Positions 1 through 8,364 of a stretch of 33,391 bases of DNA are shown here, in pieces. The stretch lies in assembly GCA_013003065.1 (NCBI GenBank), contig JABDLI010000065.1, positions 1 through 33,391 on the forward strand. Direction: 5' to 3'. The notes below the pieces were generated by a model. The model saw nothing but the letters and a program-made list of their open reading frames with translations, was not told the DNA's origin and did no database searches. How positions within the stretch are numbered: position 1 is the stretch's first letter; every line of letters begins with the position of its first letter. The position numbers and the translations under genes are program-made. The DNA comes from Phycisphaerales bacterium. Lineage in GTDB: Bacteria > Planctomycetota > Phycisphaerae > Phycisphaerales > SM1A02.

Positions 1-31
1 GCCCCGGACCCCGCCACGGCCCCGGACCCCG
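1..31. repeat. 13-bp direct repeat, GC-rich
   Basis: The 13-mer GCCCCGGACCCCG occurs at 1-13 and again at 19-31, just downstream of the DUF1501 stop codon. It resembles the CCCCGG and GTCCGG hexamer tracts seen elsewhere in the window. No function is evident. Confidence 0.5.
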
Positions 32-43
32 ACGCCGACACGG

Positions 44-1219
44 TCACGCGCCCGGCTCACCCCGCCAAAACTGCCCGCCCGACAACGCTGCGGCCCGACC
101 CGGAAAGACCGACCGGAGATCGACGGCGGGGGCGTGGTGCGTGAGGACCGAAGCGAGCACGTCCCGGTAGTCGGTGCGAGCGGGAATGTCGCCGACGTCG
201 TCGAGCATCGACTCGGAGAGTTGTTCGAAGCCGCCAACCAGACCGTGTCCCGCTGCGACGACGGGGGCGGCCGCGCCGAGGACCATCATGACCGAGCCCG
301 CACCGTGATCCGTGCCGAAGCTCGAGTTCTCACGCAACCGCCGGCCGAACTCGGTCAGCACGACGACGGTGACGCCATCGCGACGCGACCCCAGATCGGT
401 CATGAATGCATCGATCCCCGCGCCGAGCTGCTCCATGAGACCACCGATGACGCGGCCCTGCACGAAGTGGGTGTCCCAGCCGTCGAGATCGATGGTGGTC
501 GTCGTAAGCCCGACGTCCGCCTTGATCAGCTTGGCGATTTCCCGCAGGCCGCGACCGAACGTCCCGGGCGGATAGGGCGTCGAGCTTTCCGCGGCCCCCC
601 CTTCGGCGCGAAGCGCGCGTAACCGGCGCACGGCGTCGATGGTGTCGCGACCCGCCGCCCCAACCGGCCCTCCGAACGCGGCGTACAGCCGAGCGAGCTG
701 CTCCATGACGGCATCGTCGTCCCCGCCGACGGAGAACTCGCGGACGGTCTGCATGACGGCACCGGCCGGCGCGCCCCGCAGCGATTCCGGACGCGTGGTG
801 CCGATGGCCACGGCACTCAAGGCCGACGCCACCGGACCCTGCGCCCGCAGGAACCGGCCCAACCACCCACTGCCGGTCTGGACGCCCCCGTGCTCCATCG
901 TGTCCTGCGCCTCGAAGTGCGAGCGGGTCGTGTCGTCGGAGCCCGCCCCGTGAACGATGGCCAGCTCCTGCCGCTCGATGTAGGGCATCAACGCATCCAG
1001 ATCCCGGTGGACCGCGAAGTACCCGTTGAGATCGATGGCGTCCTTCGCGCGAACGGCGAGCGTCGGACGGGCCGTTCGATACATCGGGTCCGCCACGGGC
1101 GGCACCAGCGTCAGCCCATCGGCGCCGCCACGCAGAAATACCACGACGAGGACACGCCCATCGCGGGCGGTGGTCTCGATGAAGTCGTGGCGGGTCACGG
1201 TCGGCGCGGGCTGGTGCAT
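44..1219 (-). CDS. DUF1501 family protein
   Basis: This is a 391-residue DUF1501 protein, a family with an alkaline-phosphatase-like fold that is abundant in Planctomycetes and usually encoded next to a DUF1800 gene. The N-terminal strand VLVVVFLRGGADGL, the HGAGSDDTTRSHFEAQDTME segment and the late block VVVLTEFGRRLREN...DHGAG, with likely metal-binding Asp and His, are typical. I chose the ATG at 1219 because a GGAG lies a few bases upstream and the longer reading frame only shadows the preceding gene. It lies 20 bp after the DUF1800 stop, so the two are probably co-transcribed. Most relatives carry a Tat signal peptide. This one begins almost directly at the first core strand and has none that I can see. 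The substrate is unknown. Confidence 0.88.
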   Translation of the reverse strand: MHQPAPTVTRHDFIETTARDGRVLVVVFLRGGADGLTLVPPVADPMYRTARPTLAVRAKDAIDLNGYFAVHRDLDALMPYIERQELAIVHGAGSDDTTRSHFEAQDTMEHGGVQTGSGWLGRFLRAQGPVASALSAVAIGTTRPESLRGAPAGAVMQTVREFSVGGDDDAVMEQLARLYAAFGGPVGAAGRDTIDAVRRLRALRAEGGAAESSTPYPPGTFGRGLREIAKLIKADVGLTTTTIDLDGWDTHFVQGRVIGGLMEQLGAGIDAFMTDLGSRRDGVTVVVLTEFGRRLRENSSFGTDHGAGSVMMVLGAAAPVVAAGHGLVGGFEQLSESMLDDVGDIPARTDYRDVLASVLTHHAPAVDLRSVFPGRAAALSGGQFWRGEPGA

Positions 1220-1239
1220 CGTTCGCTCCGGTGACGGAC

Positions 1240-2697
1240 TCAGTGAAACTGGAACGCGGGACTCGCCAACAGCAACGCGAGCGGACGCGCTGTCTGCGAC
1301 AGCTCGTTCGCCTCGAGGGCGGTCGGACGGCGGCCGAGCAGATGGGCCGCGAGGTTGTTCAGGCCCCCGGCCCGCTCGAGCAACGCTTCGTGATCGACGG
1401 CAGTCCGCGGAATCGCGCCGGCGTCGAGCTCGAGCGCGAAGTTCCAACGCCAGAGCAGGGTGCCGAGCCACGGCTCCGGCTCGATGGGATATCCATCGGG
1501 CGTGGGATACTGGAACGGCGCGTGGCCCATACGCAGCAGGGCTTCCTGCACGATCGGCGGCGCCTGCGTCCTGGCGCCGGCGCTGCGGAAGGCCGACAGG
1601 ACGAATCGCAGCGGGCGTTTGTACAGGCTGCCGCGTTCGGCTCGAAACGCGTCGGTACCGAACAGCGTGCGCAGCACGTCGGCAATCGCGCCGCCCGATT
1701 GCGCGAATGCTTCCGCCACCGTCCCGATCGCTTCCGGGGGCGCCGGGTCGGCGATGAACCGCCGGCAGAGCTTGGTCGCGATGTTGTGAGCGGTCGCGGG
1801 GTGACCGCACACGATGTCGAGCACGCGGTCCAGATCCGTCGCGCCTCCGCCCGCCGGAATCGCGTGCCCAAGGACGTGCTTCACGCCGTCATCGTGGCGG
1901 CCGGCATCGAACGCGACGCGGGCGGCCCGCAGCTGGAACGGCCGATGCTCGTAGGTCCACCCGCTCAGACATCGGGCGACCTCGGAAACGTCCCGCTGCG
2001 TGTACCCGCCGTCCACCCCGAGCGTGTGCAGCTCCAGCAGCTCCCGCGCGTAGTTCTCATTTGGACGATCACCGGCATGCACGACCTTGTTGTCATGCCC
2101 GTCGAGATAGATCAGCATCGCGGGGCTCACCGCGCTGGCGCGGATCATCGACCGAAAATCGCCAAGCGCGTGGACGCGAATGACGTCTCGGTCGTCCGCC
2201 GGTTTCAGCCACCGGCAGTCGCCTTTCTGCGACACGATGTTGAGATGGTCGGTCCAGAAATCGACCATGACCTCGTGCAGTTGCCGTTCGCTTTCGACCC
2301 CGCGGATCAGCTTGAATCGGGTCAGATCGGTGAGCAGTTCCTGCTGGTGATGCTCGTACATCTCCGCCACCGGCTCGAACATCGACTCGATCGAGGCCAC
2401 CGCCCGGTCGCACCGCCCGTCGCCGATCCGCTCGGGCGCGAGCTGCTCCTCGATGAACGCGTCGACCCCCATCGACCGCACCCGGGCCCGGTCACCGGGA
2501 CGCGGCCCCCACGTGAGCCGGTTGAGCACGTGCGTCTCGAGATCGATCGCGTCCGCCTCCGGCGGCGCAAAGTCCACGCCCCCGTCACCCCCGAACAGCT
2601 GCGCGAACGCGTCCGACGCGGCATCGCAGCCGGCCAGCGCCGCGGTGGCCCCCGTCGCCCCCATGAGCCGCATGAAACTCCGGCGTGATGTCGACAT
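1240..2697 (-). CDS. DUF1800 family protein, Tat-type lipoprotein
   Basis: This 485-residue protein belongs to DUF1800, a family of unknown function that is usually paired with DUF1501. The N-terminus reads MSTSRRSFMRLMGATGATAA and then LAGC. That is a twin-arginine export motif (SRRSFM) followed by a lipobox, which predicts a folded, lipid-anchored exported protein. Family landmarks include HVLNRLTWGPRPGD, MVDFWTDHLNI, ENYARELLELHTLGVDGGYTQ and CRRFIADPAPP. The ATG at 2697 is preceded by a strong GGAAGGAG ribosome site about eight bases away. The gene sits between a small membrane protein (26 bp upstream) and DUF1501 (20 bp downstream), forming an apparent three-gene operon. The family call is firm, but the biochemical role is not known. 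Confidence 0.9.
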   Translation of the reverse strand: MSTSRRSFMRLMGATGATAALAGCDAASDAFAQLFGGDGGVDFAPPEADAIDLETHVLNRLTWGPRPGDRARVRSMGVDAFIEEQLAPERIGDGRCDRAVASIESMFEPVAEMYEHHQQELLTDLTRFKLIRGVESERQLHEVMVDFWTDHLNIVSQKGDCRWLKPADDRDVIRVHALGDFRSMIRASAVSPAMLIYLDGHDNKVVHAGDRPNENYARELLELHTLGVDGGYTQRDVSEVARCLSGWTYEHRPFQLRAARVAFDAGRHDDGVKHVLGHAIPAGGGATDLDRVLDIVCGHPATAHNIATKLCRRFIADPAPPEAIGTVAEAFAQSGGAIADVLRTLFGTDAFRAERGSLYKRPLRFVLSAFRSAGARTQAPPIVQEALLRMGHAPFQYPTPDGYPIEPEPWLGTLLWRWNFALELDAGAIPRTAVDHEALLERAGGLNNLAAHLLGRRPTALEANELSQTARPLALLLASPAFQFH

Positions 2698-2723
2698 CGG
2701 CTGCTCCTTCCGCTCGAGCCGAC

Positions 2724-3230
2724 TCAGACGGTCGCGGGCACCGCGGTTGCCCGATTCGAACGCATCGGCGCGATCCCCAGAATCAGGCACCCGACGCCCG
2801 TCGCCAGCGAGAGCGGCAGCATGCCCAACCATCCGACGAGCGGCAGCACCCACGTCAGCGTGATCAGCAAGCCACCCCGCACCGCGGCGACCCAGGGGAG
2901 CGGCGCCGGTCCTCCCCCGCGTCCGACCTGCTGGGCGATTGCCGCCCCGCCGATGAGACCGCAGAGCACCCAGCCGCAGCCGAGAACGGCGCCGGCGAAC
3001 TTTGCCGGCGCGGCCGGGAGATTGAGCAGCACGATGGCGGCCAGCACCCACGGCACGCTCACGCCGAGGCCCACGAGCACCGGCAGCCACGGTCGCGCCG
3101 CGAAGCGCGTGCGCGCGCGTTCCGTCAGCGCGGGGGCCAGCAGCGAACCGACGGCGTAGTAGGCGGTGATCACGAGGATCACACCGATGTGAATGAACAG
3201 AAACGAATACACGACGGCGGAAGTGGTCAT
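2724..3230 (-). CDS. small multi-pass membrane protein
   Basis: I do not recognise a named family for this 168-residue protein. It has four to five hydrophobic stretches: roughly residues 5-30, 45-70, 75-100 and two near 118-155. Short basic loops such as TERARTRFAARPW lie between them. The ATG at 3230 has a GGAG eight bases upstream. An in-frame extension exists but adds a non-hydrophobic tail without a better ribosome site. Only 26 bp separate its stop from the DUF1800 start, so it probably heads that operon. It may be a membrane partner for the exported pair, but nothing in the sequence proves this. Confidence 0.7.
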   Translation of the reverse strand: MTTSAVVYSFLFIHIGVILVITAYYAVGSLLAPALTERARTRFAARPWLPVLVGLGVSVPWVLAAIVLLNLPAAPAKFAGAVLGCGWVLCGLIGGAAIAQQVGRGGGPAPLPWVAAVRGGLLITLTWVLPLVGWLGMLPLSLATGVGCLILGIAPMRSNRATAVPATV

Positions 3231-3447
3231 GGGATTGGCTCCGGCTCTGGTGCAGTGACGCACCGTCCACGTGATCGGGCCACCGCTCCCGCTTCAAATG
3301 GGGGCGGTCGTAGCAGTGCCGGCATGAACCTACCCGACACGGCCCGGACGAGCATCCCCACGGCAGGACGACAACACGGGTGCCGCCATTCGCTGATTGG
3401 GGGACACGCCGATGCTCTTGCGTCAGCCTGAGCCCGTGACCGGAGAT

Positions 3448-5022
3448 TCAGACGCAGGGGCCCCACGCGCTGAGGACCTGGAGCAGATCGGTAAAGCCCA
3501 CGTCCCCGCTCCGATCGAGATCCTGCGGGCATCCGGGGCACGGGCCCCAGACGCTGAGGATCTGCAGGAGATCGGTGAAACCGACGTCCCCGCTCCCGTC
3601 GAGGTCGGGGGGACAGCCGGCATCGCCGAGCGTGCCGTCGGCGTTCAGATGCTGACCGTAGACGTCGTTCGCATCGGTTCGTTCGTCCTGCCAGGCGAGC
3701 ACGGGCGTCCCCCCGGCGCTGCGACGCATCGTCAGACGCCCCTTGCCGGAGACGGCGTTCGACGCGGTGATCACGGCTGGCGTCCAGGCGAGGCTGCCGT
3801 CACCGGCCACGCGGGCCGCTCGCACCGACTTGGCCCCGAACCCGCCCTCCAGGTACGCGACGATCGCTCCGTCCGCCAGCATCGTCGCGTTGGCGAACGT
3901 GCGTTCCACGCCTTCGAGCGTCGCGACCACGCTGCCCGCGTCGGTCCACTGCCGCGCGCCGGCGCTGTCGAACTTCTGACCGGACACGCCGAATTGCCCG
4001 CCGGCCTGCTCGGTCCAGAAGAGAAAGACCTCGTCCGTCGCCGGGTTGTACGCCACGCTCGGCGACACGCGATCGAGCGCTCCGGCGATGGCGCCGGCGC
4101 TGCCGTTGTGGGGGAACGCCTCGGTGCCGTCGGCCCGCACGTGCTGGGCGAAGCACTGGAGCGGCGAGGTCGAATACCAGCCGAACACGGCGCCGCCGCC
4201 GCCGTCGGGCACGAAGTCCGGGAAGTTGCCGAACTGGAGCGACCCGCCGTCGAAGACGGCGACCGGCGCGCCGCGGTTCCACTGGGCGGCCCCCGTCGCG
4301 TCCAGCTTCTGCGTATAGATGTGCTTCGGCGCGGAGAACGTCACCGACCGCACCCAGGAGAGGATCACGCTCCCGTCGTCCCCCCCGTGCAGATCGCTGA
4401 ACGCGTAGTCGGCCGCGGGGTCCGACAAGACGACGCCGCTTCCCCACTGCGGCGTCCCGGCGGCGTCGAGCCGCTGCACCTTGACGTCGGTGTCGTTCGT
4501 CCACGCGACGACGATCCCCCCGTCGGTGGTGCCCGCGATGCCGGGGGCGGCGTGGAAGACGCCGTCGGCGGTGAGCTGCACGCCGTCGGCGCCCCAGTCG
4601 AGCGTGCCGGCCGGATCCACCCGGGCCGCCGTGATCTGCACGCCGCCGAATCGATCGTCGCGGAACGCCAGCAGGGCGTGGCCGGCGGCATCGATCGCGA
4701 GGCCATAGTCCTGCGTCGAGCCGAACCCGCGATCCGCGACGAGCACGCCGTTGTGCGGCCACTGCTCGTTGCCGCCGGCATCGAGCCGTTGCAGGTAGAC
4801 GTCGTAGCCGCCCGCGTTGTTGTCGAACCAGCTCACGTAGAAACCGCCGTCGGGCGTCGCCACCAGCTTCGGCTGGACCTGCTCGCCGCTGCGGTCGGCG
4901 ATCGGGAGGTTTGCCTCGGTCCACTGCCCGACGCTCGTTCCGGTGAGCGCGAGCCCGGGGACGCAGAGAATCCCGCGGAGAACACGGCAACCGCGGGAAC
5001 GGTGACGCCAAGGCCGATTCAT
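3448..5022 (-). CDS. secreted protein with two C-terminal dockerin-like repeats
   Basis: This 524-residue protein has a basic, hydrophobic N-terminus (residues 1-32) that looks like a signal peptide. The long middle region repeats the pattern of a strand ending in W, then a DxxG turn, as in GGFYVSWFDNNAGGYDVYLQRLDAGGN. This suggests a beta-propeller-like or stacked beta fold. The C-terminus (471-524) has two near-identical units reading DLDGSGDVGFTDLLQILSVW and DLDRSGDVGFTDLLQVLSAW, each followed by GPC. The D-x-D-x-S-G-D-V-x-x-x-D pattern matches the calcium-binding loop of type I dockerins and is common in planctomycete exported proteins. A GGAGG site lies eight to nine bases before the ATG at 5022. 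No enzymatic motif is visible. It is probably extracellular or surface-bound. Confidence 0.85.
   Translation of the reverse strand: MNRPWRHRSRGCRVLRGILCVPGLALTGTSVGQWTEANLPIADRSGEQVQPKLVATPDGGFYVSWFDNNAGGYDVYLQRLDAGGNEQWPHNGVLVADRGFGSTQDYGLAIDAAGHALLAFRDDRFGGVQITAARVDPAGTLDWGADGVQLTADGVFHAAPGIAGTTDGGIVVAWTNDTDVKVQRLDAAGTPQWGSGVVLSDPAADYAFSDLHGGDDGSVILSWVRSVTFSAPKHIYTQKLDATGAAQWNRGAPVAVFDGGSLQFGNFPDFVPDGGGGAVFGWYSTSPLQCFAQHVRADGTEAFPHNGSAGAIAGALDRVSPSVAYNPATDEVFLFWTEQAGGQFGVSGQKFDSAGARQWTDAGSVVATLEGVERTFANATMLADGAIVAYLEGGFGAKSVRAARVAGDGSLAWTPAVITASNAVSGKGRLTMRRSAGGTPVLAWQDERTDANDVYGQHLNADGTLGDAGCPPDLDGSGDVGFTDLLQILSVWGPCPGCPQDLDRSGDVGFTDLLQVLSAWGPCV
3451..3612 (-). repeat. tandem dockerin-like coding repeat (2 units)
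   Basis: Two coding units with an 84-bp period (28 codons) form the end of the preceding gene. The units differ at few residues (G/R, I/V and V/A) and are joined by a GPCPGC linker. Each carries one Asp-rich calcium-binding loop, so the pair forms one complete two-loop dockerin-like module. Confidence 0.8.
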
Positions 5023-5173
5023 CGTGCATACCTCCAGGTCCGGCGGCGGCGGCGGACGTCTTCAAGCGTAGCGGCTCTCTGCCCTCGGCCCCGCTCCAAT
5101 CGGTGAGAAGGAAACAGAAGATCGACGAAGGACGAAGGCGTCGCCGAAGTCCTCGCATCTCTCGCGCAAAGGA

Positions 5174-5197
5174 GAGCCCGCCGCCGAGGGCGGGCTC
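5174..5197 (-). terminator. hairpin terminator after the beta-helix gene
   Basis: GAGCCCGCC (5174-5182) pairs perfectly with GGCGGGCTC (5189-5197) around a six-base loop. It lies 36 bp past the stop codon at 5234. In the minus direction it is followed by a short C/T-rich stretch (TCTCCTTT) instead of a full T run. Confidence 0.5.
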
Positions 5198-5233
5198 GTG
5201 TTGATCCGATCCTGCGAATCGGCGAAGCGCGTC

Positions 5234-6721
5234 TTACTCCGTCCGCGCAAGACCGCCGTCCACCGCGATCCCGGTCTCGATGATCGAGAGCGTGCACTCC
5301 GTGATCATCTGGTTGAGCGTGGTCACGCTCGCGGTCGTGTCGTCCGACGATCGGCCCACGCTGACGAACGTGGCCCCGACCGGAGCCGTGTTGCCGTCGC
5401 CGAACGTGGACGTCGTCATGGTCAGCAGGCTGCCCTCGAGGTTCGCTACCGCACCACCCATCACGCCCGAGCTGTTGCCGAGAAGCATGCAGTCCACCAT
5501 CTCCATCACGCTCGGATTCGACAGCAAGTCGGATGAGAACGGTGCCACCGACGGCGCTTCCTGATTCGTGACGGCGCCGCCCTGCAGGGCGGCTTCGTTG
5601 TCCTCGAAGTGACAGCGGATGATGAGCGACGTCGTGTTGTCGACACAACTGACCGCTCCGCCGCGTCCCGCCAGCGCCCGGTTGCCGAGGAAGATCGAGT
5701 CCTCGAGCAGCAGCACGGAATCGGTGCCGCCGCCGATCGCTCCCCCGCCGATCTGCTCCTGCACGTCCGGAACGCCGAACGTGATCTCCTCTCTGGCCGT
5801 GTTCTCGAGGAAGAGGCTGCGACGCACGGTGAGATCCATGCCGGTCTGGAATGCGATGGCGCCGGAGGACTGACCCGAGTTCGACGCAAAGGCCGTGTCC
5901 TCGATCGTGACCTGGTTGCTGCCGAACAGGAAAACGGCCCCGCCCGCGATGCTGGCCGAGTTGTTCTTGAACTTGCTGCCGAGCACCGTCAATGACAGCG
6001 GCGAGGCAAACAGCTCGGTGCTGATGGCGCCGCCGAATCCGCTGCCGACGATGGCCGGGCTCATCGCCTGATTGCCGACGAACGTGCTCGTGGTGATCAG
6101 CGCGTCGGTCCCGCCGCCGAGGGCGATGGCTCCCCCGATTCCCGTCAACAGGCCTCCGATGGGGTTGTCGTCGGAGGCGATGGCTCGGTTCCCGAAGAAC
6201 CCGCAGCGGTCGATCAGCGGGCTGCTCGCGCCGAAGCAGGCGATGGCTCCGCCCTTTCCGTCCACGAATTCCGTCGTACCGAGCGCGGTGTTGTCTTCGA
6301 AGACGCACCCGACGATCGTCGGGCTCGCCGACATCATGAGCACGGCACCGCCGCTCGCGGCCATCCCGTTGCGCATGCCGATGCCACGGACGATGGAATC
6401 CACGGTCTCACCCGTCTGGAAGATGAAGGCCCGTCCGAGGCCCTCGCAGTCGATGATGCAGCTCCCGGGACCGTTCAGGCTCTCGACGACGACCTGCTTG
6501 CCCAGGAAGTCGATGTCCCGGTTGCCGACCCCGGTGTACACGCCATTCCCGACGATGATCCGATCTCCGTTGGTGGCGGCATCGACCGCCTCCTGGATCG
6601 TGGTGAAATCCTGCGGGACGAGAATGGTGGCCGAGAACGCGGGGCCCGCCGCCAGGCCCAGGATGACCCCCGCGAGGAGTGATTGCCTCGCGCGGCGAAG
6701 AGAGAGAGCGGTAGTGATCAT
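5234..6721 (-). CDS. secreted right-handed beta-helix protein with Pmp-like repeats
   Basis: This 495-residue protein has a clear signal peptide (residues 1-31, ending GPAFSA). The next part, IQEAVDAATNGDRIIVGNGVYTG, is the standard opening of pectate-lyase-like parallel beta-helices. About ten imperfect repeats follow. Each begins GGA[IV] and ends with F..N.A, for example GGAIACFGASSPLIDRCGFFGNRA split across a coil. This pairing of GGAI and FxxN is the hallmark of chlamydial polymorphic outer-membrane protein repeats, which are also widespread in Planctomycetes. There is no autotransporter barrel, dockerin or sorting domain at the C-terminus. GAAGGAG precedes the ATG at 6721. Its function is probably adhesive or polysaccharide-related, and no catalytic residues could be assigned. 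Confidence 0.85.
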   Translation of the reverse strand: MITTALSLRRARQSLLAGVILGLAAGPAFSATILVPQDFTTIQEAVDAATNGDRIIVGNGVYTGVGNRDIDFLGKQVVVESLNGPGSCIIDCEGLGRAFIFQTGETVDSIVRGIGMRNGMAASGGAVLMMSASPTIVGCVFEDNTALGTTEFVDGKGGAIACFGASSPLIDRCGFFGNRAIASDDNPIGGLLTGIGGAIALGGGTDALITTSTFVGNQAMSPAIVGSGFGGAISTELFASPLSLTVLGSKFKNNSASIAGGAVFLFGSNQVTIEDTAFASNSGQSSGAIAFQTGMDLTVRRSLFLENTAREEITFGVPDVQEQIGGGAIGGGTDSVLLLEDSIFLGNRALAGRGGAVSCVDNTTSLIIRCHFEDNEAALQGGAVTNQEAPSVAPFSSDLLSNPSVMEMVDCMLLGNSSGVMGGAVANLEGSLLTMTTSTFGDGNTAPVGATFVSVGRSSDDTTASVTTLNQMITECTLSIIETGIAVDGGLARTE

Positions 6722-7036
6722 GGCCAGCTCCTTCGTGTCAGGGCTGCCCGGGATCCGGCGTGAGCCATCTCATCGCAATGAAGCACGCTGACCGGCGTGG
6801 CCAACCGAGTGATCGCGATCGATCCTACGCACCCGCGATGTCCACGAGGCGATCCCCGGGCGTCAGCGCACGCATGCGGCACGACTCCAGTCGCAACCCG
6901 GCAGAGATGATGGTCAAGCGCCCCCCTGGCGCGCGCACATGGTAGCGCTTACGCCCGGCGCCGCCACGGGAATCCGGGCCCGACGTTGCCACTCCCGGGA
7001 ACCGGACCCTCTCCCACGTCGATCGCGTCGCTGAGA
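6722..7036. other. intergenic, no gene seen
   Basis: This 315-bp gap separates the start of the beta-helix gene from the stop of the desaturase gene, both on the minus strand. Reading frames through it lack coding character. I see a palindromic GATCGCGATC near 6811 and short GC-rich inverted repeats around 6918-6950 (GCGCC/GGCGC), but no hairpin with a T tail and no convincing promoter. Confidence 0.5.
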
Positions 7037-7987
7037 TCAGCCCGCCACGCGTTTCGCCTGCATCCGCTCCTTCGAAGGCACGCGGACGTCCTGGGCGAGG
7101 CCGATCTTCGACATACCCCAGATGATGAGATAGCTCACGTCCAGCTCCCACCACCGCAGCCCGTGGCGGGCCGACGTCGGGAAGGCGTGGTGGTTGTTGT
7201 GCCACCCCTCGCCGAGGGCCAACACTCCGAAGATGACGTTGTTCCGGCTCTCGTCGTGGCTGCGGAACGGGCGGCTGCCCCAGATGTGACACACCGAGTT
7301 GATGCTCCACGTCACGTGATGCACGAGGAACACGCGGACGAGACCACCCCAGATGAAACCGAGGAGCATGCCCGTCCAGCTCAGCGTCAAGAGGCCGCCC
7401 AACGCGGCCGGGATCGCGAGCCCGAGCAAGACCCACAGCGGGAAGAGCTGGCTCATGCGGCGGATCAGCTTGTCCTGGCGGAGGTCACGCGTGTAACGCG
7501 CGAGGTCCTTTGCGCTCGGACGCAAGAGCCAGCCCATGTGCGCATGCCACAGACCGCGGATCATGCTCCAGACCCCGGTGCCGTGCAGGTGCGGTGAGTG
7601 CGGATCGTCGTCCTGATCGCTGTGCTGGTGATGCTGCCGGTGCGCGGCAACCCACTGGAGGACCGGCCCCTCCACCGCCATGGAGCCGAGCGCGGCGAGG
7701 ATCGCGACGACGGGACGCGACGTCTTGAAGCTGCAGTGCGTGAAGAGCCGGTGGTAGCCGATCGTGATGCCGATCGCCGTGGCGAGGTACATGCCGCCGA
7801 GGATGAGGAGGTGAACCCAGTCGAAGGCCACGCCCCACAGGAGGGCGATCGCGGCCACGAGCCCCGCGAACGGGATCAGCACCGCCGCGAGGTTGATGAG
7901 CTTCACCCGGATGGGCGGTTCGAGGTGCGGTTCGGCCGCGTGGTCATGGACGTCGGTCGTCTGGAGATTTCCCAGCCCGTTCGTCAT
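7037..7987 (-). CDS. acyl-CoA/acyl-lipid desaturase (delta-9 type)
   Basis: This 316-residue integral-membrane di-iron desaturase introduces a double bond into a fatty acyl chain. All three histidine boxes are present: HRLFTH (79-84), HRQHH (116-120) and HNNHH (263-267). The segment HVTWSINSVCHIWG (224-237) is also characteristic of stearoyl-CoA desaturase relatives. Hydrophobic pairs at about 32-76, 95-112 and 184-222 fit the usual four membrane spans. The ATG at 7987 follows a GAGG seven bases upstream. It is probably monocistronic, with a candidate promoter about 160 bp upstream. The likely role is membrane-fluidity control. Whether it acts on acyl-CoA or lipid-linked chains cannot be told from the sequence. 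Confidence 0.93.
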   Translation of the reverse strand: MTNGLGNLQTTDVHDHAAEPHLEPPIRVKLINLAAVLIPFAGLVAAIALLWGVAFDWVHLLILGGMYLATAIGITIGYHRLFTHCSFKTSRPVVAILAALGSMAVEGPVLQWVAAHRQHHQHSDQDDDPHSPHLHGTGVWSMIRGLWHAHMGWLLRPSAKDLARYTRDLRQDKLIRRMSQLFPLWVLLGLAIPAALGGLLTLSWTGMLLGFIWGGLVRVFLVHHVTWSINSVCHIWGSRPFRSHDESRNNVIFGVLALGEGWHNNHHAFPTSARHGLRWWELDVSYLIIWGMSKIGLAQDVRVPSKERMQAKRVAG

Positions 7988-8146
7988 TCGAATGCCTCAT
8001 GCAGGAATTGGAGCCGGGCGGACGCGGGTGCGTCGGGCGTCGAAACTCCAGGGCGAAGCGGGCTCGATCGACGAGGGCATCTGCTGGAGACGGCGGGCCG
8101 CAGTCGATCAGCCGCTGATTGACATGGCCGCAAACGTGAAGATTAA

Positions 8147-8175
8147 AGTATACGCGTGCCCAACACACGCGTCTA
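8147..8175 (-). promoter_or_regulatory. candidate sigma-70-like promoter for the desaturase
   Basis: On the minus strand, TAGACG (8175-8170, four of six matches to TTGACA) is followed after exactly 17 bases by TATACT (8152-8147, five of six to TATAAT). It lies in an A+T-rich patch about 160 bp upstream of the desaturase ATG. It is predicted by eye only. Confidence 0.35.
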
Positions 8176-8266
8176 CCAACGCGTCACGACCCGATGATCT
8201 TCTTCGACGATTGGCGACTCCGGCAACCACAATTCGGGACGGGCGTCCTCGACGACCGGTGTCCCG

Positions 8267-8296
8267 GTCACTCCCGACGTGTGGCTCTCCTATTAT
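8267..8296 (+). promoter_or_regulatory. candidate promoter for the kinase-like gene
   Basis: TATTAT at 8291-8296 matches the -10 consensus at five of six positions and lies about 70 bp upstream of the ATG at 8365. The best -35 candidate, GTCACT at 8267-8272 with 18-bp spacing, is weak. Confidence 0.3.
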
Positions 8297-8364
8297 GATG
8301 AAGGGCGACCGAACCGAACGCGTGCGCTGCCAAGACCGGCCCCGCCGGAGAGAAGGAGCGAGCC

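Larger units (their letters stand above)
7988..8364. other. divergent intergenic region
   Basis: This 377-bp region lies between the divergently transcribed desaturase and kinase-like genes. It has no coding character. The stretch 8119-8153 is the most A+T-rich patch nearby. It contains a TTGACA on the plus strand at 8119-8124 and a TATACT on the minus strand, so promoters in both directions are plausible. Confidence 0.5.

Noticed and set aside
1231-2688. A 485-codon open frame on the plus strand opposite DUF1800
   Set aside because: It mirrors the DUF1800 gene codon for codon in a high-G+C background and shows no family similarity, whereas the minus strand encodes clear DUF1800 motifs.
6800-6960. 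Palindromic GATCGCGATC and GC hairpins considered as an operator or terminator
   Set aside because: The words are short, expected by chance at this base composition, and have no T run or promoter alignment.
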